Shown here piece after piece: positions 36,156 to 43,826 of a stretch of DNA of 64,000 bases (its first letter is position 1; each line of letters begins with the position of its first letter). The stretch covers positions 1 through 64,000 of the forward strand of contig JAHZIG010000012.1 of the NCBI GenBank assembly GCA_019419865.1, read 5' to 3'. Origin of the DNA: Clostridiales bacterium. GTDB lineage: Bacteria > Bacillota > Clostridia > Monoglobales > Monoglobaceae. The translations under genes and the position numbers were made by a program. The notes beneath the pieces were generated by a model that saw only the letters and a list, made by a program, of their open reading frames with translations, made no database searches and was not told the DNA's origin.

Positions 36156-36282
36156 ACGTTCGAGACGCTGATGTTATAAAAAGCTTATAAATAATTAAAT
36201 CATTGCAGAGTTTAAAAAATATAGAAGTATAGTACACGACGCGTATCTTCCGAGCGAGCGAGTACGCTTATATATGGGCGTA

Positions 36283-36314
36283 AAAAAGCGACCCGCAAAA
36301 ACGCGGGCCGCTTC
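36283..36314 (-). terminator. Terminator of the lgt-side minus-strand gene
   Basis: Stem AGCGACCCGC / GCGGGCCGCT with one mismatch and an A-rich loop; read on the minus strand it is followed by six T residues. It lies about 40 bases after the stop of the small Spo0E-like gene. Confidence 0.75.
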
Positions 36315-36353
36315 GCTAATTCAAGGTATTAAATTATTTCTCGCCGAATAGGG

Positions 36354-36491
36354 CTACATTTGCTCAAAGTAATATTTGTCGATCAGTTCGTCCATTTCGA
36401 TCTTGATCTTATATATGTCCTTATAATTTATCGTATCATGCGTTAGCAATTCGGCCATCCGTTCCTTTAATACCTGAATATCCTGCTCCAA
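36354..36491 (-). CDS. Spo0E-like aspartyl-phosphatase-type small protein
   Basis: A 45-residue gene with a TTG start preceded by GAGGTGAAAGGA and its own terminator. The product begins with residues like 'LEQDIQVLKERMAELL' and ends 'EMDELIDKYYFEQM': two predicted helices separated by a short linker, as in Spo0E-like phosphatases that dephosphorylate Spo0A~P. The usual SQ-x-LD-x-LI signature is only partly kept ('IKIEMDELI', with the SQ replaced), so activity is uncertain. It is divergent in direction from the purine operon and lies downstream of lgt on the same strand. Confidence 0.6.
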   Translation of the reverse strand: MEQDIQVLKERMAELLTHDTINYKDIYKIKIEMDELIDKYYFEQM

Positions 36492-36573
36492 TCCTTTCAC
36501 CTCGATTCCGTTATAATTTTTGTTATATTAAATCATGCTTAATTTTTTTCAAATTATATTTTAACCTTAAATA

Positions 36574-37605
36574 TTAATCGTTTTGATCGTCGTCCTCCGC
36601 GGTCGCCGCCGTTTTGGGGATCGTCTCGGACGGATCCGCTTCGTTTGGATCCTCGGCCGCCGAACTTGTCTCGGAAACTTCGGCGCCGGTTTTATTGTCG
36701 GCGTTCGCCTCTTCTAAATCGGCGTCGATCTCTGCGGCGTCCGGCGCGCCGTTTTCTTCAACGTCCGCCTCCTGCGCGGAGCCGCCGGATACGGCCGGAA
36801 CCGGGGCGGGATTGTTTTTTATAAACCGCCTGTATAGGATTATAAATATCACGGCCGCCAATAATGAGATAAGCGCCAGGAACTGCGATATCCTGACCGG
36901 ACCCAAGTAGAGCGAATCGGTTCTCAGTCCCTCGATCCAGAATCTTCCCAAGCCGTACCACGCTATGTACGCGCAGAAAACTTCGCCGCTGAAGCGTTTA
37001 TGTTTTCTGTAAATGAGCAGGAGAACCACTCCCAGCGCGTCCCACAGGGATTCGTATAAAAACGTGGGATGCGCGTGCGAGGCTATGGTCGAACCGCCGG
37101 TCGTTATCGACATTGCCCAAGGAAGCGTCGTGTAGGAACCGAAGGCCTCGCCGTTTACGAAATTGCCCCATCTGCCGACGGCCTGCCCTATGAGAAAGCC
37201 GACGGCTAAGATGTCGAGTACCACTCCGATATTGATCTTCTTTACGCGGCAGTAGACGAGAACTGTTAGGATAGCGCCTATCAGTCCGCCGTATATGGCG
37301 AGACCGCCGTTTCTTATATCGAATATACTTAGTAAGTCGTCCTTGTATAGGTCGAAGCTGAATACCACGTAATACAGCCGCGCGCATACGATCGAGACCG
37401 GGATCGCTATCAGGAACATATTTAAGAGGTCGTCCTGGTCGAGCCCGGTACGCTTTGATTCGCGAAACGCGTATATCAGGGCGAGGATAAGTCCGCAGGC
37501 GATTATTATGCCGTACCAGTACACGTCCAGCCCGAATATGGAAAACGCGGCGCGGTTTATGTTAAACGTCAGCCCCAAGTTCGGGAAGGTTATCGTATTT
37601 GTCAA
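36574..37605 (-). CDS. lgt: Prolipoprotein diacylglyceryl transferase
   Basis: A 343-residue membrane enzyme that attaches diacylglycerol from phosphatidylglycerol to the lipobox Cys of prolipoproteins. It has about seven transmembrane helices and the Lgt signature 'GRWGNFVNGEAFG'. The catalytic core ends near residue 265. The last 75 residues form a strongly acidic, Ala/Glu/Asp-rich, probably disordered tail on the cytoplasmic side, which is not usual for Lgt. The start overlaps the end of the upstream M16 gene by 4 bases. Confidence 0.95.
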   Translation of the reverse strand: MTNTITFPNLGLTFNINRAAFSIFGLDVYWYGIIIACGLILALIYAFRESKRTGLDQDDLLNMFLIAIPVSIVCARLYYVVFSFDLYKDDLLSIFDIRNGGLAIYGGLIGAILTVLVYCRVKKINIGVVLDILAVGFLIGQAVGRWGNFVNGEAFGSYTTLPWAMSITTGGSTIASHAHPTFLYESLWDALGVVLLLIYRKHKRFSGEVFCAYIAWYGLGRFWIEGLRTDSLYLGPVRISQFLALISLLAAVIFIILYRRFIKNNPAPVPAVSGGSAQEADVEENGAPDAAEIDADLEEANADNKTGAEVSETSSAAEDPNEADPSETIPKTAATAEDDDQND

Positions 37606-38960
37606 TTTGAGTCGCCACCTTTTTGTTCGGATACGGGTCTTACTACAGATAAAACGCAGTTATCCGTGTTGAAATATTTTCTCAGTCTTTCGTTATATTC
37701 TTCTTCCGTGATCTCGTCGATGATGTTGGCCAAAGCGAGCGGGTTTACTCCGCACATTATCTGGCGTATGAAAGCGTTGCCCATGCCCTCGATGCTGTTA
37801 AACAGTTTGATGAGCGAGGCCTGAGTGGTTTTCTTAGCTCTTTCAAGGCTTTCCTTGTCCAGACCGGACTCTATCGTTTTATTGATCTCCGCTTTAACAA
37901 GCTCGAACACCTTGTCGGGATCCTTTGATTCTCCGCCGATAAGCGTAAAGCCGAACCGTTTTTCCAGTTCGGATTCCGAACCGAAGCTCTGGTTTATAAG
38001 CCCCTGTTCGTAGAGCGACATATAGAAATCGTTGCTCTTTCCGAAGATAACTTCAAGGATAACGTCGGTCATTATCTCGCGTTTTAGAAGCTCCTCGCCG
38101 TCGGTATACAGAGTATTGTCCTTAAAGCCTATCTGAAACAGCGGCTGGGATACCATGAGCTCCTGTTCGACCCGGCTCTTAAAGAACTCGTCCGGTTCCG
38201 TAAGGCGCGGGCGTTCTATCTCCCCAAGATTTCGCTCCGGGTTTATGTGCTTGTCGAGACAATCCAAGACCTTTTCGGGTTCTATGTCTCCGACCAAGAC
38301 CAGAGTCATGTTGGAGGGGTTGTAGAACGTGTTATAGCACTTATACAGTATCTCGGGAGTTATATGCGAGATGCTCTCGACCGTGCCCGCGATATCGATC
38401 TTTACCGGATTGTTGTGATAGAGGGCGGTAAGGGCGTTGAAGAAAACCCTCCAGCTCGGGTCGTCCTCGTACATTTTTATCTCCTGCCCGATTATTCCCT
38501 GTTCCTTTTGTACGTTTTCCTCGGTAAAATATGGCTCGTTCACAAAGCTTATCAAGATATCGAGGCTATCGTAGAATTTATCGGTGCAGCTGAACAGGTA
38601 CGCGGTCATATCGAAGCTTGTAAAAGCGTTGGCGCTCGCTCCGGTCAGGGCGAACATGTCGAACGCGTTTTTGCCGTCGCTTTGCTCGAACATTTTATGT
38701 TCCAAGTAGTGGGCGATCCCGTCCGGAACGGTCGTAAGCTCCGTCTCGCCGGGTACGACGAACTCGCGGTCGATCGAACCGTACTCCGTACCGTAGATCG
38801 CGTAGTATTTGCTAAACCCTTTTTTGGGGAATATTCGTACCTTAAGCCCGCTCTTGTGGGTGAAAGAATACATCTTCTCGTCGAGGTAGCCGTTAATGCT
38901 GAGCTGAGCCTCGACTCCGTTTATATCGATCGTTTTGGTCTCTATTATATTTGAATTCAT
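37602..38960 (-). CDS. ymfH: M16 family zinc peptidase, YmfH-like
   Basis: A 452-residue M16 peptidase with the inverted zinc motif HxxEH in 'GIAHYLEHKMFE' and a downstream Glu ligand, plus the second M16 domain. In Firmicutes the YmfF/YmfH pair has been linked to processing reactions such as elongation factor P 5-aminopentanol modification; the role here is inferred from the pairing. It overlaps lgt by 4 bases and follows its partner by 3 bases. Confidence 0.9.
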   Translation of the reverse strand: MNSNIIETKTIDINGVEAQLSINGYLDEKMYSFTHKSGLKVRIFPKKGFSKYYAIYGTEYGSIDREFVVPGETELTTVPDGIAHYLEHKMFEQSDGKNAFDMFALTGASANAFTSFDMTAYLFSCTDKFYDSLDILISFVNEPYFTEENVQKEQGIIGQEIKMYEDDPSWRVFFNALTALYHNNPVKIDIAGTVESISHITPEILYKCYNTFYNPSNMTLVLVGDIEPEKVLDCLDKHINPERNLGEIERPRLTEPDEFFKSRVEQELMVSQPLFQIGFKDNTLYTDGEELLKREIMTDVILEVIFGKSNDFYMSLYEQGLINQSFGSESELEKRFGFTLIGGESKDPDKVFELVKAEINKTIESGLDKESLERAKKTTQASLIKLFNSIEGMGNAFIRQIMCGVNPLALANIIDEITEEEYNERLRKYFNTDNCVLSVVRPVSEQKGGDSN

Positions 38961-38963
38961 GCG

Positions 38964-40238
38964 CTAAGCCTCCTCGTTTGTCGTGCCTTTTAATAAGTAT
39001 ACGGTATCCACAGAGATCTTATTAAACGCTGCGGAAACCTCTTCCTTGGTCACTTTTTCGATCGCCGCTGTCAGGTCGTCGAGAGCGCCGTTTTTGCCGA
39101 GTATAGCTTGGCTCAGATAATAATCCTCCATAGCGCTCAGTCCGTCCTTCATGGAATTTACGCTGCTTATCAAATAACGTTTTGAGTTTTCAAACTCGGC
39201 GTCGTCGATCTCCCCGTTCTTCATCTTATTAAACTGAACCATAGTCTCGTCGTACGCCGCCTTGAAGTTCTTCGTCTCTATACCGGAGCTGATAAACATC
39301 ACGCTTTTAAAGCGCTCGACCCGCGATATGCAGTAATACGCGAGACTCAGCTTTTCGCGGACGTTGTTGAACAGCTTTGAAAACGGACTCCCGCCGAAAA
39401 TGCAGGACGCGAGCATCAGCGAATAGTATTCGTTTGAGACGGGATCCACTCCGCAGCGCAGACCTATCGTGAATTTGCTCTGCGCGACCGGGAACTCCTC
39501 GGTTATTATATGCGGTTCGGTTTTTTCAATATCCGGGATCGCCGGCGCGGTCTTGACGTATTCGGCGTCCCTTTCGGGGAATTCTTCCGCGAACGCTTCG
39601 ATCAGCTTAAGAGTTTCGTCGTCGAACTCGCCGGTCGCGAAGATGTCGGTTTTGGAATCCGATAGAGTCTTTTGATAAAATTCGTACAGATTCTTCGCGG
39701 TTATACCGTCTAAGTCCTCGACGTATCCGGCCTCGTACATGCCGTACGGCTGATCTTTAAACATGCTCTCCCGGCATTTTACGTCCACGTATTCCCGTTT
39801 ATCGTTGATCAGCCCTTCGATGGCCTGCTTGAGGTTTTCTTTCTCGTTGTCTAAATATTCCTGTTTAAAGCCGCCGCCTAAGATCAGCGGTTTGAATATA
39901 AATTCGCGCAGGAAGTCGAGAACCTCGGCCGTAAGATTCGTACCGGTAAATCTGTCTCTTACGTACGTTATCGTAAAATACATGGCTTCGCCGTCGCCTT
40001 TTCGGCGCACTCCGGTCTTGAATCCGGCTCCGTACATGTTGTCGAGCTGTCTCGAGATCAGCGTGAGCGTAGGGTATTTCTCGGTTCCGCGCTTTAACAC
40101 GGCGGGCAGGAGCGCCTGCTTTGTGACGTTTTCGCGCGTCATAGGCAGGTTGAAGAATACCGATATCTGGTTCGTTTTAAATTTTGGTTCGTCTATTATT
40201 CTAAGGTCTACGCCTTTACGTATATTAATATGCTTCAT
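38964..40238 (-). CDS. ymfF: M16 family peptidase homologue, YmfF-like
   Basis: A 424-residue M16 homologue. The region equivalent to the zinc motif has no HxxEH ('LLPAVLKRGTEKYPTL'), so it is probably the non-catalytic partner of YmfH, as in mitochondrial processing peptidase-type pairs. The Arg/Tyr region of M16 proteins is recognisable ('NVREKLSLAYYCISRV'). The ATG at 40238 follows AAAGGAAAGG; the upstream in-frame ATG lies before that site and is rejected. Confidence 0.88.
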   Translation of the reverse strand: MKHINIRKGVDLRIIDEPKFKTNQISVFFNLPMTRENVTKQALLPAVLKRGTEKYPTLTLISRQLDNMYGAGFKTGVRRKGDGEAMYFTITYVRDRFTGTNLTAEVLDFLREFIFKPLILGGGFKQEYLDNEKENLKQAIEGLINDKREYVDVKCRESMFKDQPYGMYEAGYVEDLDGITAKNLYEFYQKTLSDSKTDIFATGEFDDETLKLIEAFAEEFPERDAEYVKTAPAIPDIEKTEPHIITEEFPVAQSKFTIGLRCGVDPVSNEYYSLMLASCIFGGSPFSKLFNNVREKLSLAYYCISRVERFKSVMFISSGIETKNFKAAYDETMVQFNKMKNGEIDDAEFENSKRYLISSVNSMKDGLSAMEDYYLSQAILGKNGALDDLTAAIEKVTKEEVSAAFNKISVDTVYLLKGTTNEEA

Positions 40239-40611
40239 ATACCTTTCCTTTCTCTTCCGCATAGGAACGTTCTTTGGCTTTTAAGCGCCGACGTCTTTTT
40301 CCTAAGCGGGCGTTTTTGCCTTACTCTATATTATGAACCGCCTCGTATTTTAATATTCCCGCGTTAAACGGATAGAGGCGCATTAAATATTATAACACAA
40401 TTTTTATTTTTTGTTTATATTTTTAGACGAATTGTAATATTGGTTTAACCTACATTTAAGCAAGCGAGGCGCAGAAGCGGCGCGCGGAGAGGTTAGGGCT
40501 TCTAAAAAATGATATGACCGGCGATATTTAGTCGATCGGGCGGGGTGGTCATGATTTTAAATCCTATACTACTTTTTTTCGGATAAAAAATATAAAAATT
40601 GAAAAAAGGTA

Positions 40612-40640
40612 TTGCAAAACCTAAAACGGTATAGTAAAAT
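40612..40640 (+). promoter_or_regulatory. Promoter of the dcw cluster
   Basis: TTGCAA (40612-40617), 17 bases, TAAAAT (40635-40640), directly followed by the MraZ-box repeats. Confidence 0.65.
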
Positions 40641-40672
40641 AATCAAAGTGGAGGAAAAAGAATCAAAGTGGA
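40641..40672 (+). promoter_or_regulatory. Candidate MraZ boxes
   Basis: The 12-mer AATCAAAGTGGA occurs twice, at 40641-40652 and 40661-40672, exactly 20 bases apart. AAAGTGG-type direct repeats are the known binding sites of MraZ upstream of its own operon in Firmicutes-related bacteria, and they sit at the predicted transcription start. Confidence 0.7.
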
Positions 40673-40773
40673 TGAACCGGAATGCGGTTTAAGGCGATCG
40701 CGCGCCGCGCTTAGGAGCGGCTGTAAAGCGATTTTACTTCACGGTATAGAACGATCGAAAGGAGACGACAAAA

Positions 40774-41196
40774 ATGTTGCTTGGCGAGTATATGCAGACC
40801 GTAGACGCTAAAGGCAGAGTTAACGTGCCGGCTAAGTTTCGCGACGATCTGGGTCAGGTTTTTGTCGTTTCTAAGGGACTTAACTGCGTCTCTCTGTATC
40901 CTAAGGACGAGTGGAAGAAGTTTTTGGATAATATCATATCCGAGAATCCAACCAAGAGAAAAAAGCTTTTGAGATTTTTCTCGAGCGGTTCGCAGGAGTG
41001 CGAGGTGGACTCTCAGGGCAGAGTGTTGATACCCGCTCAGTATCGCGAATACGCGGGGATCGGTAAAGAAATCGCCGTTATAGGCTCGTATACGTACGCC
41101 GAGATCTGGGACAGGCAGAAATGGAGCGAGTATATGGACGATCCGGAATTTGAGGCCGGAGAGATCGAGAAGGCGATGGAGGAGTACGGCTTATAA
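40774..41196 (+). CDS. mraZ: Transcriptional regulator MraZ
   Basis: A 140-residue AbrB-like protein with two SpoVT-type repeats ('MLLGEYMQTVDAKGRVNVPAKFRDDLG' region and 'CEVDSQGRVLIPAQYREYAG' region). MraZ binds direct repeats upstream of the dcw cluster and represses it. The ATG has AAAGGAG. Its stop overlaps the rsmH start by one base. Confidence 0.96.
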   Translation: MLLGEYMQTVDAKGRVNVPAKFRDDLGQVFVVSKGLNCVSLYPKDEWKKFLDNIISENPTKRKKLLRFFSSGSQECEVDSQGRVLIPAQYREYAGIGKEIAVIGSYTYAEIWDRQKWSEYMDDPEFEAGEIEKAMEEYGL

Positions 41197-42131
41197 TGGA
41201 CTTTAAACATATTTCAGTCCTGCTAAACGAGAGCGTGGACATGCTTAAAGTGGATCCAAGCGGAACGTACGTAGACGGCACGCTCGGCGGAGGCGGACAC
41301 GCTTCGCTTATCTGTTCCAAGCTGTCCGGCGAGGGGCGTTTGATCGGTATCGACAGGGATATGGACGCGATAAACGCCGCGGGAGAGAGGCTTGAAAGCT
41401 ATAGCTGCAAAAAAGAGATAGTTCACGATAATTTCTTTAATATAAAAAGGATATTAAAAGATCTGGATATACCGAAGATAGACGGCGCCATTTTGGATCT
41501 TGGGGTGTCCTCGTACCAGCTCGATACTTCGGAGCGCGGGTTTAGCTATAACACGGACGCCGATCTGGATATGCGAATGGATCGGAGCGCGGACTTAGAC
41601 GCCTATAAGGTGGTCAACGAGTACGAAGAGGACAGGCTCAGGCGTATACTTCGCGATTACGGAGAGGAAAAAAACGCGGCGAAAATAGCGCGCAATATTG
41701 TAAAGGCAAGAGAGGTAAAACCGATAAGAACGACCTTCGAGCTGAGCGAGATAATAAAGAAGTCGTTTCCTCCGGCGAAGAGATACGCGGACAAACACCC
41801 GGCAAAGCGCAGTTTTCAGGCGATACGCATCGAGGTCAACGGGGAGCTTGACGGCCTCGGCGAGGCGGTCTCCGATTTTGTAGACGTATTAAAGACGGGC
41901 GGAAGGCTTTCGGTCATCACGTTCCATTCGCTTGAGGACAGGATCGTGAAGAACGTTTTCGCGGAGCTTGCGAGGGGCTGCACTTGTCCCAAGGAGTTTC
42001 CGGTCTGCGTCTGCGGTAATGTGCCGAAGATACGGATCCTTAACAAGAAACCGATAATAGCGGGCGGCGAAGAGCTTGAAAATAATAACAGGGCTCACAG
42101 CGCCAAACTGAGAGTTATTGAAAAACTTTGA
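41196..42131 (+). CDS. rsmH: 16S rRNA m4C1402 methyltransferase RsmH
   Basis: A 311-residue SAM-dependent methyltransferase acting on C1402 of 16S rRNA. The SAM-binding motif 'YVDGTLGGGGHA', 'GAILDLGVSSYQLD', 'ERGFSYNTDADLDMRMD', 'PAKRSFQAIRIEVNGEL' and 'LSVITFHSLEDRIVK' are all present in the expected order. It overlaps mraZ by one base, showing coupled translation. Confidence 0.97.
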   Translation: MDFKHISVLLNESVDMLKVDPSGTYVDGTLGGGGHASLICSKLSGEGRLIGIDRDMDAINAAGERLESYSCKKEIVHDNFFNIKRILKDLDIPKIDGAILDLGVSSYQLDTSERGFSYNTDADLDMRMDRSADLDAYKVVNEYEEDRLRRILRDYGEEKNAAKIARNIVKAREVKPIRTTFELSEIIKKSFPPAKRYADKHPAKRSFQAIRIEVNGELDGLGEAVSDFVDVLKTGGRLSVITFHSLEDRIVKNVFAELARGCTCPKEFPVCVCGNVPKIRILNKKPIIAGGEELENNNRAHSAKLRVIEKL

Positions 42132-42258
42132 GGCGATTTTTATATTTGCTGTTTGATGTGATTTTGGATTATAGGATTATTTTAGTCGATCTTATTATCG
42201 GCGGCGAGAGACAGACATAATTAGACTATAGACGTAAATTTGAAATAGCGTGAGAGGG

Positions 42259-42298
42259 GTCCGCTTTATTTTACGTTTTAAATAAGATTTATGCGGAC
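42259..42298 (+). promoter_or_regulatory. Leader hairpin upstream of ftsL
   Basis: GTCCGC (42259-42264) pairs with GCGGAC (42293-42298), and the interior TTATTTTA/TTAAATAA can extend the pairing. The hairpin sits about 15 bases before the ftsL ribosome-binding site and could limit its translation; no T-tail is present. Confidence 0.35.
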
Positions 42299-42323
42299 TT
42301 ATTATTAAGAAAGGATGAGAACG

Positions 42324-43313
42324 TTGCAGGTTCAGACCGAAAGACGAAACCGAAAAAACGCTTCTGCGGCGTCCGGCAGACGTCGGAACTATAATGCGGA
42401 AAATCGCGGTAGACGCCGCGATAGCTCGCGCTATGCAAACGGCGGAAGAAGGACCGTCGATTACAGAGCCCAAAGCGGGTACAAGGGCGGACAAAGAGAC
42501 GCGTACGCGCGGCAGGAATATACGTTCGACGCGAACGATTATTATATAGACGGATATTATTCGAGAAACAGATACGGTTCGGCAAATTCGGGATACGGCG
42601 AGACCGTTCCGGCTTCGACGGCGAGAAATTCGCGGCGCAGGTCTTCGAGCCGCTCAAGCAGAGCCGTCGGAAGTTCGAGAACGAGAGCTTTGTCGTCGTC
42701 CGGCGCGGCGACCCGTGCGGCGGCCGAACGAAACGCGAGACCGTCTAAGACGTTGGCGGAGTACAAGAGGGAGAAAGCGACGGCCAAAAAGACGAGAAAG
42801 AGCAGAGCCGTATTTATGGGAAAGGTCTTTTTTGTTTTTGTATTAGCTTGCATATTGGTGTACAGACATACAAGTCTGCTTGAGATTAATCAGGAGATAG
42901 GCGATCTGCAGTCGCAGTATGCGGACATAAATACTGAAAACGAGGCCATACAGTCCAATATAGATCAGATGATCGAGCTTGGGAATTTAGAGGATTACGC
43001 AATCAATAACTTAGGAATGGTCAAGCCGGATTCGTCTCAGATCTTTTACGTGGATATGAATATGACGGATAGGACCGTAACGTCGAGAAGCGACGCGCGG
43101 CAGTCGCAGACGGGCGACGAAACGAACGCGGACGGCGCGAATACGAGCGCGGACGCTGCGAACGCGAACGAGGACGCTGCGAATGCGAACGCGGGCGGGA
43201 CGAGCGAAGAAACTTCGCCTGATACCGCTCAGGCGGCGGACGCTTCACAGGCATCGGGCGCCTCGCAGGCGGAGGATAGCGGTTCGCAGGCGGAGGATAG
43301 CGGTTCGGAATAA
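42324..43313 (+). CDS. ftsL: FtsL/DivIC-like division protein with long disordered ends
   Basis: A 329-residue bitopic protein. Residues about 1-150 are Arg/Ser/Tyr-rich and probably disordered; a single membrane helix follows ('GKVFFVFVLACILVY', about 166-180), then a coiled coil ('LLEINQEIGDLQSQYADINTENEAIQSNIDQM', in parts) and the FtsL-like 'LEDYAINNLGMVKPDSSQIFYV'. The last 75 residues are Ala/Asn/Ser/Asp-rich with short tandem repeats (QAEDSGS twice). Typical FtsL proteins are about 110-120 residues. The TTG start lies 8 bases after AAAGGA; an ATG at 42315 overlaps that site. Function as septal scaffold with FtsQ and DivIC is expected. Confidence 0.8.
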   Translation: MQVQTERRNRKNASAASGRRRNYNAENRGRRRDSSRYANGGRRTVDYRAQSGYKGGQRDAYARQEYTFDANDYYIDGYYSRNRYGSANSGYGETVPASTARNSRRRSSSRSSRAVGSSRTRALSSSGAATRAAAERNARPSKTLAEYKREKATAKKTRKSRAVFMGKVFFVFVLACILVYRHTSLLEINQEIGDLQSQYADINTENEAIQSNIDQMIELGNLEDYAINNLGMVKPDSSQIFYVDMNMTDRTVTSRSDARQSQTGDETNADGANTSADAANANEDAANANAGGTSEETSPDTAQAADASQASGASQAEDSGSQAEDSGSE

Positions 43314-43826
43314 TATCGCGGCGAGTTTGACCGGCGCGGAGGAGAGTTTTTGCGCGGCGATAATATTTTTGACGCCGGATGCGGCTTAAAGCCGCGGCGC
43401 GGTTATAAATCGCGGTCAATATACATATAGTAGGAATAACGCGAATAGAATTTCGTAGAGACGCTTATGTTTACAAAACGCGCAATTTTAGGGAGATATG
43501 TAAAGAGAGTTTGGGGCGGCTATTTTTGGCCGCCTATTGTTTTAAAACGACGGATATAATAACAAAACGGGGATAGACCTAAGCGGGCGTTTGGAGTTTG
43601 ATTTGTAATCAAAATTTAATATTAAAGAAATAAATATATATTATAATAGAATTGAGTCAGTATACAAACTTGAAGCGGTCATAAGCTTAAAAGGCTATGA
43701 TTTTGAAATTTATAAACAGAGGTTGAATAGACGCGGTTATTTTATAATAGATATTAATGGAAGAGTTTGAAAATGTCGGCGCGGCGGTTTGGGTCGCGCG
43801 CGTAATCGAGAGAACGGAGGTATATA
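43314..43826. other. Gap between ftsL and spoVD-like PBP
   Basis: It contains the hairpin terminator at 43515-43543 and an A/T-rich promoter-like region with TATAAT at about 43641-43647 but no clear -35. No protein gene is supported. Confidence 0.5.
43515..43543 (+). terminator. Terminator-like hairpin between ftsL and the PBP gene
   Basis: Stem GGCGGC / GCCGCC with an 8-base loop followed by TATTGTTTT. It would separate the early dcw genes from the PBP transcript, at least partly. Confidence 0.6.

Larger units (their letters stand above)
40239..40773. other. Divergent gap between ymfF and mraZ
   Basis: No gene is seen. A minus-strand TATAAT at 40394-40389 probably serves ymfF, though no good -35 is present. 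The plus-strand mraZ promoter (40612-40640) and MraZ boxes lie at the other end. Confidence 0.55.

Noticed and set aside
43183-43389. Arg/His-rich open frame over the end of ftsL
   Set aside because: It is an out-of-frame reading of the repetitive Ala/Asn/Asp-rich ftsL tail.
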